Under the pieces are notes generated by a model, which saw only the letters and a list, made by a program, of their open reading frames with translations, searched no databases and was not told the DNA's origin. From NCBI GenBank assembly GCA_029747585.1, contig JAPEVF010000450.1, positions 1-37,164 on the forward strand: a DNA stretch of 37,164 nt, in the 5' to 3' direction. The position numbers and the translations under genes were made by a program. This document shows positions 9,662 to 21,031 of this stretch, in pieces (position 1 is the first letter of the stretch; every line of letters begins with the position of its first letter). Source of the DNA: Pleurotus djamor. Taxonomy: Eukaryota > Basidiomycota > Agaricomycetes > Agaricales > Pleurotaceae.

Positions 9662-12235
9662 ATGCAAAGCTCCTCGGATGTTGTTTTTCATTTTTATTCC
9701 CAGCGGGTTTCGCCTTCCCACCTTTCCTTCCTTCCTTCCTTTTCTTTCTCCCCACATCCATCTTCGTCCACCACCGCCTCATTCCTCCCTCCTACGAATC
9801 CTCCCCCCATTCCCGTTACGGTGACCCCTCCACCAGCGAAGTCGCCGCTGAACTCAACTACCCCATCGACGCCGGCAAAGGAGAAGCCACAGGAGATTAG
9901 AGAGGCGAAGCAGAGAGAGATAGCGAGAGCGCGAGAGAAGACGCAGCTGAAGAAGATTATAGAGAAGCAGACGAGGAAGACGATGAATCTCCCGCAAGAC
10001 ATCCTCCAGCAGATCTTTGAGCAGCTCGCTCTGCCTACCTACGCTGAAACGCTCTTATCCGCAGGTCCAAAGACTGTACTCGTCCCACGAGCGCCGTTGA
10101 ACCCCACGCCTTCCTCTTCCTCCTCCGCCTCTTCCCCTTCTGCGCCCGTCAACCCATTCCTATCCTCCATAATCCCCTCTTCCTCCGGCGCTCTGCCTAC
10201 TGAGGATGATGGAGAGGAGAAGGCCGCATCAACCTCAACCTCACCATCCACCCCATCATCACCAGACGCAGCGGGTCCGCCACCAAAACCCCTTGACACA
10301 CTAAAACAATGTTCCCTCGTCTGTCGATCATGGCTGTCTGAAGCCCGTCGACATATCCATCGGACGTTGATCCTCGCTATGCCCGAACAACCCCCTCCAT
10401 CCTCCCTTCCTACTTCCTCCCACCCTTCCTCCTCTTCTACCACAGATATGGACGTTCACGAACCAACCTCATTCCACCTCTCCGCCCTCCACGCCCGACA
10501 ACACCAAAACGCCGAACGGTTCAAAGAGCGGTGTCGTTTTTTGGTGGAGGAAGCACCTTACCTTGCGGGGTATGTGAGGGAGTGTGTGGTGAGAGGGACG
10601 AGGAGTGGACAGGTTTATCTGGATTACGACTTTCACGATTCCATTTACCCTCATGACGACCATGAAGCTGCGCTCGACGGGGATGACGAACACCTCCAAG
10701 CTCTCAGACGCACGAAAACCCTCCGAACGCTCTTCCCCCTCCTTACATCCCTGCGCTCCCTCCACCTCGAACGGCTAGACTACCAAACCCATGCGAACAC
10801 ACTGCAAGCGTGTATACCGCTGCTGTGTCGGGCATCGAAGGTGGTGGAATTGAGGATGTCGTGGGTGAGGTTTCAGACGTATGGGGAGTTCGTGGGGGTT
10901 GTCGAAAGTGGATGTCCCGACGACGACGGAGAGGAGGGAGGTGATGAGGAGGAAGCGAGCGGGTATGGGGGTTTTACCGGAGGAGGGTACGGAGAGGAGG
11001 GAGAGGTGGGGTATGGTGGTGGTTACGGAGGGTATGGCGGTACGAGGAGGAGGAGAAGTATCGGTGGAGGAGCGGGAGCGGGAGGGTCGTTAAGGAAGCT
11101 GGAGGTGTTGGATTGCGAAGTCGTTGAAGAAGAGAGCATCTCCATCCTCGATGCACGTTCCTTCCCCACGTCATCATCATCATTCGCCTCCTCATCATCG
11201 GGATTCCCCACCTACCCATCCTCCTTCCCCCAAAGTAATTCTTCCCACCAACAAAACACGAAAACATATCTCACGCACCTCCACATCGCCGGCCCCTTCC
11301 ACACCTTCCTCATCGCCTACCTCCTGCATCCGTACGCAAAGCTGTCGATCAAGAAGTTGCCGAAGTTGGAGGTGCAGACGCCTGTGTCGAGTGGGTTTGA
11401 GAGTACGAATGGGTTGTTGAGGGGTGTCGGGGGTGCGTTGGAGGAGTTTGCGTTTGAGTTTAGTGGTACGTTCCTTTCTTCTTCGTCTTTTTCTTTTTTC
11501 GAGTTTTCGGCAACATTTTGGTGCGGTTTATTGATTTTCGTGTTTTCTGTTTGATTTTAACAGGTTCAATCGCACACGACTTTGATCGTCTACAGCTTAT
11601 CCACAACCCGAATTTGAAGACTTTGCATCTGCGTGGTGGATCTGGACGGTCAGCGATGTTCGCGGGGAATACGGCGGTTTGGGCACAGGCGTTGTTGACG
11701 ACGATTACGCAGAGTGCTAATCCCCCCTCCTCCTNCCCATCCTTCCTCTTCGTCTTCGCATACGTCATCTCTCTCATCTTCGACGACGTCATCGTCGCCT
11801 CGGGGATCGTCGCCTCCTTCCTCCCCTTCCTCCTCATATCTCTCCTCGCAACCTGATCTGAATCACGGACAACCACATATGACCGAACCCACACCCTGTC
11901 TCCTCCTCTCCTCCATCTCCATCACGATGCGCATGGATTTCATCCCCCTCCGCGGGACACATACACCCCGCTGGACGGAAATCCAATCTCTCCTCCTCAA
12001 CCCCCCTTCCGCTTCGTTTTTCGCGCATTTGAAGCAGTTGAATATTAGGATTGTGACGAGTATGGATGTGAAGAGGAATCCGATTATTGGGTTTGTGGCG
12101 GGGGAGATGGAGGGGATGATGAGTGGGCTTGGGGAGAGGGGGGTGTTGAGGGTTTGGATGGAGAGTGAGGTTGGGAGGGGTGGGGAGGACGATGAGGAGG
12201 AACAGGAAGAAGGGGAGGCGGTTGATTGGGCGTAG
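9662..12235 (+). CDS. F-box protein, basidiomycete type
   Basis: Two exons, 9662-11465 and 11564-12235, separated by a 98-bp intron (gtacgt...ttaacag). The motif MNLPQDILQQIFEQLALP starts at 9983 and leads, after a Ser/Pro-rich insert, to LKQCSLVCRSWLSEARRHI: a split F-box. F-box proteins link substrates to SCF ubiquitin ligases through Skp1. Downstream are leucine-rich stretches (LFPLLTSLRSLHLERLDY; LKTLHLRG; HLKQLNIRI) of the irregular LRR-like kind usual in mushroom F-box proteins, with a Gly/Tyr-rich low-complexity insert near 10960-11090. The N at 11735 shifts the frame; omitting it keeps exon 2 open to the TAG at 12235. The true start may be 9983 rather than 9662, since residues 1-107 are low complexity and basic. 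The substrate is unknown. Confidence 0.75.
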
Positions 12236-13772
12236 AGCTGGTTCGGGTGCTAATGCTAATACTCTGCTGCCATGCGATCTCTCGTGTCGTTACCACCGGC
12301 GTCGTGTCGTCGCAATCCCTCCACGTCGCCCTCCACCGCCCATCGGTGTACCACACCCGACCTCGAGCTCAAGCTCAAGTTCAACCTTGAGCTGAGACAT
12401 GTCGTCACAGATCACCTTGGGCATTAGATCTCGTGCCTGATCGAACGACCGATCTCGACTCCACCCCCATGGCACGCCACCTCCGACCTCCTACTTTGTC
12501 GAAGCCGCTTGCGCTCTCGGCGACGACCATTTCGTCGCCCGGCCGTGCGNTGTACGCGTCNACCACTGGGTATCGGATACTGGGTGGTCGTCGACGGGAG
12601 TCTCAGAGTCGTTGGATNGGAGGTGTTCCCTGGTTGTCTGGTTTGGCGGGAATTCGTTCTACGGTGTTCTTCGTCGCGTTGTCTGTCAGTCNTNGGGCTC
12701 CTCCTCCATATCTTGCNCGCCTGGTGGTCTTCNNCTCTCTGCGTATCTTAGCTATCTTTGTCATCTCGTCGTCATTGCTCATCGTCGTTATTCTTGCATA
12801 CCTCCATACTTCCATACTCTACCATTTTTCCTCGTTTCTCCGTCATCTATTCTCAATTTCCACGACTCCTTTTCTTGAATATCCAATCTCCCATATCCCA
12901 GTGTTGTACGCATTTACCTATCTACTTATATACATCTACGTTTACCTTCTTACATCCCCTTTCGCATCGCGCATCGTCTTCCTGTTTGTACGTTCACCAC
13001 CCCTTTCAAATCACACCCTTCAAATTTCACGTTTTCACGTTTGACAAGTTTGACAAGTTATTACTTACTTCTCAGTTCGTGCTGACGCAACCTTGCGTCG
13101 ATTTCGAGCTCCCATGTGGAGGGTTACCGGTTTTACTCGATAAGTTATCTGTTAGAATGATGACTTCTTGTTGCTCTTTTCTTCGCGTTTCTTGATTCGA
13201 TTCAGTCAGTACTCGTTAGTCGTTAGTCGCTCACTGCTCACCGCTCGATGCTCTGTGTACTTCGTACCCCATACCATACAATACGATCCAATACGATACG
13301 CTACGATGCCATTTGAGTGGATGAAGGAGGATCTTGTTATGTGTTTCCGTATCTGGTTTGTCTGGTACGCGCATACCCGTCCTTTTTGTTTATCGCGCTG
13401 TGTACGGCAGTGAATTTTCTGATTCCAAGCCTGGGAGATGAGGGAATAGACTAACCAAGTCACAGTGCATCATGGCAAGTGGTTGATAACTGGACGTGAG
13501 GCACNGTTCCCCTTCTCTTTTTTNAAAAAACAACGTTACCCTCGAAGAGTAGCCGCAGGACACCGGGCCCCGGGGTATCAGGTATCAACCACAAGCCCAT
13601 TAGAATGCTGGGAACAGAGACCCAAACCAGGGAAGTGATCATGGTAGTGTCACTGCCATATGCCATACTAAAACCTCCCCGTGGTACATAGAACAAAGGA
13701 CGGGAGTCGAACTCAGGTGCTCTGCACTTGTCAGGGACCCTGAAAGCTCACGCGCGCTCACGACCGGAAAGG
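12236..13772. other. 3' flank of the F-box gene, N-containing
   Basis: No gene supported. Several N characters fall between 12550 and 12734 and at 13505 and 13524. A long plus frame here (12433-13044) is crossed by Ns and turns into a T/C-rich, hydrophobic translation typical of UTR or intergenic DNA. Confidence 0.35.
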
Positions 13773-14687
13773 ATGGTCGTCACTACTCCATCCAGTCCCC
13801 TAATTTGCCCCTTCTCTGAGTCCTATGATTCTCCAATGGCTAGATTCCGGTCTGGTGGAGACTTCGTCTCTTCCTTCCTGATTACATCCCTCCAACACTT
13901 ATGTCAAGCCTCGGACGTACGCACACTCCCACCAGTGGTGGCCGGCGCTCGACTGACTCTACAAATTTACGCGATGCTCGAGGTGAATGCCTTCCATAAT
14001 AATTCGTAATATCATCTAACTTTCCTTTCCGGTGCTCTAGCAAGTGAAGAGCCATCATGGAGCCTTTCAAAAATTGGCGTACGCAGCTGGTGACACGGTA
14101 CAAAGTGCTTCAGAATTGATAAGTGGGCATGTGAGGGTGTATGGACCAGGAAGTTCAGACTCGTTCCACTCCGATTTGGACCAACTTCTCAGGTCGGGAC
14201 TCCATCAGGTTATCTATTTTCGGGCCGCTAACTGACTGGCCTGTTACAGCACGATACGATCAGTCGACACTCTCATACGCAATCACATCAGCAGCGGATT
14301 CTTCACGCGTCTCTTCGGATCTCACTCCATCCGCAGCAAAACTTCGCGGTATCAAAGTATACTTGATGCGGTCAAGTTAAACATCATGGTTGTACTCCGT
14401 TCTCCCCCTCACCATAGCTAGAACTGAAATGAGAACGCTTGGTTATTGTAGCTAAGAGCGACCGCTGGAATAAACCATCAAGTGCTTTCTCGAGGATCTT
14501 CGAGTATGGTTACGAGTACCACGAACCCCGGGAACGGGATAGTCAATAACGTCACCGGGGAGCAACACATTACTATCAGTAATGTATATCATCAATGTCG
14601 CAACTGTGGTAAGCCCTGCATCGAAGACTACTATCGAAGATCGACTGACCCTAGTGTCTTGGTTCAGGGGGTGTACCTCCACATTGA
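13773..14687 (+). CDS. HeLo/MLKL-like domain protein with C-terminal amyloid-like motif (copy 1, intact)
   Basis: Five exons (13773-13982, 14041-14192, 14250-14388, 14452-14608, 14668-14687) join in frame into 225 residues. Residues 1-170 read as an all-helical bundle: LPPVVAGARLTLQIYAML, then a VKSHHGAFQKLAYAAGD helix, then FHSDLDQLL, then TIRSVDTLIRNHISSGFFTR and SRYQSILDAVKLN. This spacing matches the HeLo-like / MLKL N-terminal four-helix domain common on mushroom NLRs and kinases; such bundles permeabilise membranes in cell death. The tail (about 192-213) holds NPGNGIVNNVTGEQ followed by HITISN. HeLo bundle plus short Asn/Gly/Gln tail is the layout of ascomycete HET-S and HELLP. Family assignment is by pattern, not by search; the amyloid role is inference. 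Confidence 0.7.
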
Positions 14688-15384
14688 CCATTCCGTCGTT
14701 GTTCCTTCGGTTTATGCCTGGTTTACTGGTTTTCTTCGATTTAAGTACTGTTGTAACGCTCTATAAATGTATACTAAAGTTCCCCGCTGGTGGCGAAACG
14801 ATTGAAGTCTAGTCAATACCCCTGGAAGGCCCTGGCACTACCCAGGAGGTGACGGTTGCACATGCTTCCCCATACCCCCATAAAAGACGGACGCTTTCGC
14901 AACGTGCATGAACCTCCATCCACTTTCCGAGCCTTTCTCACGTTTGAATGAGACACAAGGCCAAATGACACGCTTTACGCGACTTACGTCCATCCTCGGT
15001 GAGAGGGGCGCGTCGCGAGCACGTGCTGGAAATGTGAGTAATCTAAGCGAACAGGTGAAACTGATGATCTTATCTCTCTTGAACCAAGACCGCCATCATC
15101 CCCCGTTGCTCCCGCGCTCCTCGTCAAACCTGCTTCCCCGCTGGAATGAACGACGATGGCGCTGCAAGGCCCTCAATATGACTCCTCCCCTGTGGCTAAG
15201 GCAACTGGCTTTGTGCTCGAGCGCCCACCTGAACGACTGGATATTTGAGGTACCTATTTTCTCACTTTTCCTTCCTTGACCGAATTCTCAACCATCCACA
15301 CAGGTCATATGTGCGTTGGTTACTCCGTCACCTAGAGTATGTAAATAAACTCCAGCATGGCTGTTGAGTTGCTGCACGGCGTTA

Positions 15385-15438
15385 GATTAAAGCACCTAAT
15401 CACTTCCAGGGGAATGAAAGTGATTAGGTGCCTTAATC
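15385..15438. repeat. Long imperfect hairpin (21-bp stem, 12-nt loop)
   Basis: The left arm 15385-15405 and right arm 15418-15438 are reverse complements at 20 of 21 positions, with the core gcacctaatcactt perfectly paired. The loop is ccaggggaatga. It ends 2 bp before a TATA element and 119 bp before the first in-frame ATG of HeLo-like copy 2. It may be a regulatory palindrome, a small-RNA precursor or a MITE remnant. Confidence 0.75.
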
Positions 15439-15440
15439 GG

Positions 15441-15447
15441 TATAAAG
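15441..15447 (+). promoter_or_regulatory. TATA box of HeLo-like copy 2
   Basis: tataaag lies 117 bp upstream of the ATG at 15558, directly after the hairpin. The position is reasonable for a fungal core promoter. Confidence 0.45.
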
Positions 15448-15557
15448 TGGCTTGCCGTTCTCACCACCTTATTCTCCCTTGCTCGTAAACTAGATCAAAA
15501 CCGCAAGCTCAGCATGCGTTTCCGCAGCCTGCCCAACCAAGTGCCCTGCTACGCTAA

Positions 15558-16435
15558 ATGCTCAATCTCCTCACTGATACTTGCATACCCCGGGCTGTGG
15601 CAAATGTCATCCCGCTATTCATTGTCTCTTCCCTCCAAGACATCTACTCCGCCTCTGATGTGTTCCCCTTGCATTTGGTGGCCGCTGCCGGAATGACTCT
15701 AGAATGCTTCGAAATGTCTGCCGTGAGGCATCCTTGCTGCGTCAATGTTAACAGAGCTCACTATAGTTAACTTGGTGATTTAGCATGTCAAGCGTCACCG
15801 ATACGCTTTTCGAAGCTTAGCGTATACTGCCAGTGATGCATTGAGCAAGCGAGAGGGCTGGGGGTGGGAAGAACCAACGCATTCCACGCGGATGTCATTG
15901 AGCTACTGAGGTTCGTATCTCATGTGGTCACACCGTTTATTTTCGTCTCTACACGTTGCTGACTTATGTATGCACTGTATGGCAGTACGATCAGCTTGAT
16001 ACACAGCCTCTTTCGCGGCTATGTCGACCACGGACCGTTTGCGCGCTTCCTCAGATCCAGAAACGTCCTCATTGAAATCTCTCAGTACCGAGAGCTACTC
16101 GAGACGGTCAAATTCAACCTTTCTGTTTGTTTTATGCTTATTTGAATACAGTGTTGAAGGGCTGAGCTGATAATCTTCCCAGATAAGGGCAACCATTCGG
16201 TTGACTAGAACTCTTTCCCAGCAAGTCACAGTGCATGATCCTAGATCTCCCACTATCGTTACCACGAACCCCGGGAATGGTATCGTAAACAACGTCACCG
16301 GCGAGCAGAACATCAGCATCAGTAATGTCTACAATCAATGTCACAATTATGGTACGTCCCATGGCTGATGGCCTTACTCCAGAACGCCGACAATACTCAC
16401 TTTTCCTTGACTTAGGAGGCGCACTCACGCGTTGA
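15558..16435 (+). pseudogene. HeLo/MLKL-like protein with C-terminal motif (copy 2, one frame break)
   Basis: Same exon plan as copy 1: 15558-15722, 15784-15910, 15986-16134, 16193-16351, 16416-16435, with introns at matching places. Landmarks align: SDVFPLHLVAAAGMTLE, HVKRHRYAFRSLAYTA, FHADVIELL, TISLIHSLFRGYVDHGPFAR, SQYRELLETVKFN. The C-terminal motif NPGNGIVNNVTGEQ followed by NISISN is nearly identical to copy 1. In exon 2, between about 15840 and 15880, the reading frame must change to connect the second helix to FHADV; no intron resolves it. It is therefore either a pseudogene or a one-base sequence error. No N marks the spot. The intact 3' half, including the motif, and the preserved splice sites argue for recent or no inactivation. 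Confidence 0.6.
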
Positions 16436-16719
16436 CAGTTTCATCGTTGTTTTTATTGGTTTATTTATTTTCCATCCCGCTTCACTGGTTTAAAATACTG
16501 CTTTATAGCTTCTCAATGCATCCTCACATTTCTTTGTATATCATTCTACTTATGAACCCGTTAGTGTATTTTCGCGCTGCCCATCAGCGGCCGGATAGCT
16601 GAATTCCTGCTATCCCTGAGCACTGACACCCTTAACACATATAAAACCCGTGAATAACTCGAGAATTCCAATATAAATGAAACTTAGTGCCACCTACAAG
16701 GACTGTAGACGACTCGAGC

Positions 16720-17657
16720 TCAAACCTCATAAGCGAAAACACCATGATAAGTATGCATGGTGATCGTTATATTTTGAACGCCATAGACGTTGCTTGCTGT
16801 CCCGCTCCCCGAGTTCGTTGTATTCGTGGATGAAGGGCGAGAAGAGTTCGAGCCCGAGTCCGAGCCGCCGTGATACGAAGCGTTGCTCCGTTCCCTTTCT
16901 TTCAACGCGGCTTTGAACTAGTAATATGGTTCGCGTTATCCGTTTGCACAAGCAAGACGATAAGCGAGTGAACGGTACCTGAAATTTTAATTTAGCAACT
17001 CCGAGGGTGGCCTGGTATTGAAGAAGTTCCACGAGACTGTCGTTGGAGGATCTGGGGAACTTGATGGTCTTGAAGAATCCACGGCGAGAAAGTTTCCGCG
17101 CAAGGGTATGGATTGATCTGATAGCACTGTCACACGTCGAAGAAGGAGGGTTACTCGAAACGATGTGCTGAGAGGGCACGAAGTGCGCACCTAAACATTT
17201 CGCCAAACTCTGAAATTNAAAAAATCTCCAGCCATTCCAGCTGAGGCTTGATGGGATATAATCTCCGACAAAGCCTGCAATGCCTCCCCAGCGGCGCACG
17301 CTAGAGTGCGAAACACCTCTCGATGCTGGTTCAATTTCTAGAAGATGGGATTCGAATTAAATTTCACTTTTGTAAGAGGGGTGAAGATGGTGACCCTCAC
17401 CGAGAGCATCTTGCAGATGTTCAAAGTCATTCGAGCAGCGTTTGATACTGGTAGGAAGGGGAACACATCGGGAGTCGTACGTAGCCGTCGAAGGGAGTCG
17501 ATAATTGATTGAGGAACGCTGGAAGTAGTCGAACTTGGAGGTATTTGGTCACTGTGAAGGATTGTGAGAACGTTACAATGTGACGAACTGGAGTAACGTG
17601 CGAGTTTGCGTCGTGATCTTCCGAGTTCGAAGGACTTGAGAGCGAAGGGGAAGACAT
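16720..17657 (-). CDS. HeLo/MLKL-like domain protein with C-terminal motif (copy 3)
   Basis: Minus-strand gene facing copy 2 tail to tail. Exons that can be placed are: first exon from ATG 17657, a second ending at 17401, 17337-17191, 17126-16979 and 16917-16720. The first intron (about 17590-17510) is not resolved: the start and the next coding segment are in different frames. Homologous blocks are TPDVFPFLPVSNAARMTL, LNQHREVFRTLACAAGEAL, SAIRSIHTLARKLSRRGFF and LLQYQATLGVAKLKFQ. The N at 17218 must be omitted for exon 17337-17191 to read FGEMF into the next exon. A Ser/Gly/Asn-rich hinge leads to the tail, GSGTASNVYGVQNITI, a diverged form of the motif in copies 1 and 2. Probable role as copy 1: a membrane-active cell-death effector regulated by its tail (inference). 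Confidence 0.65.
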
Positions 17658-20005
17658 GTCGAGTGCTCGCTTGGGAAGAGAGAAGCTAGTAGTGGATGCT
17701 ATGACCGCCAAAAAGCGAAAATCATGGAGGAGGGATGAAACACAGACCGCAGAAGGGGTGCGGAAGTCGAAGCGAAGACAAATACAGAGCGTCTTATATA
17801 TGTTGGTGGGCACTGGTTTGACGATTGTGCATGTGGAAGCATCACTGTTATCACTTTGTTCCAAACCGGGCTTAGAGCCATTCCGACGTTGCTTCTTCTA
17901 TGGGCATCACAGCCGCGTCCGGACATCAGCGTTCAAACGTTCAACGTTCAACGTCAACGTTAGTAAGTATTTGATGGGTTCGAAGCTTCGCATGTCGTGA
18001 TCTGAGGCAATTCCAAACTGGGTTCGTCAAGAAAGGAAAGGTCCTGCGAACGCTAAGTATCGCCGCATCGCCTTTAACACAAAATGTACCCAATGATGGC
18101 TTCGTGAATCGTGATAGCACCTCGACGGCCCGCTTGTGCCGTGAATGCATCCTGTCTTCTCAAGGCTTTTGTCCTTTGACTTCATTCGTCGCCATTTACG
18201 CGCCCGATGCAGCTCTCATCCGCGCTTGATCCCCTCGCCGTGCTTTGAGATAGAGTCTCAAATTCGTCCGGTACACCTCGTTCGTTGTCCTGAAAGGCAG
18301 CTAGCTCGACTTCCAGGCCGAGAGCGTCCTTTCATGACCCAGTGTACACAAGTCCTGTCAAGGAAGTCATCGTAGATCGGTTTTGGAGGAGAGGAAAGAG
18401 ATACTATAGAAAGGACAGAAAGCCAAGGAGAGGTACCAGTCAGCGAAGTGGTTAGCTCTGTTGGCTGAGCGATTCGGAAGCCTAGGGACAACTTCGGCTC
18501 CGTACTTGATTTACGGCTCGATACGACTGAGTGGTACCCAAGACCCAAGAAAGACATTACACCAACCCGAGCACTTAGCGCATACTCTGGGATGACGGTA
18601 GAGAGGCTAAAACCAAGAGCCTGCAAGCTGGCGTGGTATTGAAAGTGAAATCCATCGAACTAGAATCAAGTGCAGTGAACGTGAGCCAAGTTATCTCCTA
18701 TCAGGTCCTTTTCTGGTAGACCCAGAGAGAGTTCATCATGCGAAGAGCACAAAGAACATTATTCATGAGTACCCATCACGGTGAGGGGCGATGACTCGGA
18801 TACGCTGTTCTTAGAGTAGACCACTAGACGGAGGTCGAAGTCGGATCGTGTAACGATATAAGTCCCGTGTACACCCAGAGATCACCGTGCGGGTAGCCGT
18901 TATTATGAGTATCATAGAGATGGAAGAAGCTGAGACTGAGACCCGGGATACATTGATCCTAAGTTGTGGTAGAAGGAAACCCCATCGACAGGGACAATTC
19001 TAGGTTCTGAGATCGGGAACACCGCTGAAAAGAGCAGTTTCACTCCAAGTAGACGACTAACCCAGATAGCACCGGAGGCGGGAGCGACAAAAAAAAATCC
19101 ACAAACCCGTGTTCGTCGTCTAAGCTAAAAATGCCGCAAAACTCCAAGTCCAAGGCCAAGTCAGTCAGAGTCTCTGAGCTCAAAGTACAGAATTTGTCGG
19201 CAGGCAGAGGAGAGCATTCGTCACGGAGAGACCTAGAGTTGACGTGCCCAACGCACGGTCATTGAAGAGGGAAGGGAAACAAATCAAAGCTGATGGGATT
19301 TTTCGTGGACTCGTGGAGGATTAAAAAGGAGCGCGGGAACAACGGGACCCACGTGCACGGTCCACTGGACACATGACGTAGCAAGGTCGAAAAGGCCACC
19401 GAGCTCAGAGAATTTTAAGTCAACGTGCAGGGAGGATCTGGCAGCGCCGAACATCAACATCATGCATCACCACTAGCCGACATCACCGATGACCGGGACT
19501 ACATCGACGCAATGCAATACATCAGCGCCAACGTTCATCAGCACCGCGCAGCCCCGGGGCAACGACGCAAGGGGACAAGACCAACTCGAGCAAACGTCAC
19601 AAATGCAGACACAGACACAGCGCAAGAGACGAGAGAGGGAGTCTTGACAGAAAAGAGAGCATCAAGCATCGAGCAAAGACAGCCACAGACAAACGAACAA
19701 ACAAAAAGGAGGTCATTAGCAAGGTCAGACGTGGAACGTGAAGACGATCGACAGACGTTATATATCAAACGGTCAGGTCAGTCAGTGATTCGAAGCTTGA
19801 CTACGTGTAAAAAGGACGGGAAAGGTGACGTTAAAAGCGTACTAGGTTGGACGTGTTCGGTCCATGTGTGAAGCGAGTATACGGCAAACAGGCAAAAATC
19901 GAGGAACCACAAACCACAGGCTACGAAGTGGTAGTAGAGGATAAAGGAGGGTGGGATAAGAAGCGAGGAGTAGTTGTAGCTGAGGATATATCTAAACCGA
20001 AGCAA
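17658..20005. other. Intergenic between HeLo-like copy 3 and RHO1
   Basis: Open frames on both strands lack motifs and splice structure. A short tandem array of gttcaacg/gtcaacg words lies at 17931-17962. The part below 20005 is the RHO1 3' flank. No gene supported. Confidence 0.4.
17793..17800 (-). promoter_or_regulatory. TATA box of HeLo-like copy 3
   Basis: TATATAAG on the minus strand, about 136 bp upstream of the ATG at 17657; spacing resembles that of copy 2. Confidence 0.4.
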
Positions 20006-21031
20006 CTACAGCACGATACAATGATGCTTCTTGCCACTCTTGCTCCTTGTGAGGAGGGCGGCGCGGGTGGCGTATTGGAAGACCTCCCGGACGCCTTCGC
20101 CTGACTTTGCGGAACATTCGAGGTAGTGCCTGGCACCGATCTTCTGTGCGACGGCCATTCCCTGCGAAAAGGTCAAGAGTAAGTATAAGAACCAACAGTT
20201 GAAAAAATAAGGGACCAGGAAGGTGGAGGGTGGAGGTGGGGGTATGATAAGGAAGTAATGACGGGGAGGAAGGTGACGAGGAGGGAGTGGGAAGAGACAG
20301 TTGAGAGAAAGAAGGATGTGACGTACCTCCTCTGGGGAAACCGGCCTCTGATTCGTCTTTCTAAGCTCCTCGATGACACGAGGATCCTTCCTCAAATCCT
20401 TCTTGCAACCAACGAGGATGACGGGTAACCCAGCGCAGAAATGCATCACTTCGGAAATCCACTATAAACCATCAAAACGCCAAGGTCAGCACCGGGTATG
20501 TGGCCGTAGGATGAAGCATGACAAGGAGAGAAGGGAAGACGAACCTTTTCCTGAACGTTATCCAAGGAATCCGGGGAATCGACAGCGAAACAAATAAGGA
20601 TGACATGAGAGTCTGGGTAACTGAGAGGACGGAGCCGATCGTAATCTTCCTGCCCAGCCGTATCCCACAAGGCCAGCTCAACATGCTTGCCATCGACCTC
20701 GACATCGGCAACGTAGTTTTCAAAGACAGTGGGGACGTAAACCTAGCGAAAAACGCAAAGACATATGTGACTTCAGTAAATGGTTCGATTCCTTGGCACC
20801 GCCACGCCCGCAGAGACTGGGCAGCGAGCGCAGCGAGGAGGAAGATGGGGAGGAGACTGACCTCTGGGAAAGTGCCTTTGGAGAAAACGATCAATAGACA
20901 GGTCTGGAAGAGGTAATGTCAGTTCTCGAATTGGTCGTTGGGGGCAGCTGGAGAGACTGCGGAGGCGCCTGACGTACCTTTCCACAAGCACCATCACCTA
21001 CGATAACGAGCTTTCTCCTGATTTCAGCCAT
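20006..21031 (-). CDS. rho1: Rho1 family small GTPase
   Basis: Five exons, all introns in phase 0: 21031-20978, 20903-20862, 20742-20545, 20461-20327, 20161-20006; 194 residues, the usual Rho1 length. Visible elements: P-loop GDGACGKT (12-19), effector/switch [11 protein letters not shown] with Thr37, switch [18 protein letters not shown], base recognition GCKKDL and ECSAK, a basic tail (RSKSGKKHH) and a C-terminal CAAX box CIVL, predicting geranylgeranylation and plasma-membrane attachment. In fungi Rho1 activates beta-1,3-glucan synthase and the protein kinase C cell-wall integrity pathway. CxxL and the Rho insert ([17 protein letters not shown]) favour Rho1 over Cdc42 or Rac. No damage seen. 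Confidence 0.95.

Larger units (their letters stand above)
14688..15557. other. Spacer between HeLo-like copies 1 and 2
   Basis: Contains a plus frame 14908-15279 (ATG start, basic, no motif), which I do not trust as a gene. It also holds the long hairpin 15385-15438 and a TATA element at 15441, which belong to the upstream region of copy 2. Confidence 0.35.

Noticed and set aside
12433..13044. Long plus-strand frame of 203 residues
   Set aside because: Crossed by several Ns, which shift frames elsewhere in this assembly; the translation is hydrophobic T/C-rich sequence without motifs, in the 3' flank of the F-box gene.
13695..13740. tRNA T-arm-like sequence on the minus strand (GAGTTCGACTC)
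   Set aside because: No matching D-arm, anticodon arm or acceptor stem can be folded around it.
14908..15279. ATG-started frame between HeLo-like copies 1 and 2
   Set aside because: No homology to the flanking family, no domain, no splice signals that extend it.
19425..19871. Plus-strand frame of 148 residues
   Set aside because: Starts with GTG, low complexity and charged, in the 3' flank of RHO1 with no intron or domain evidence.
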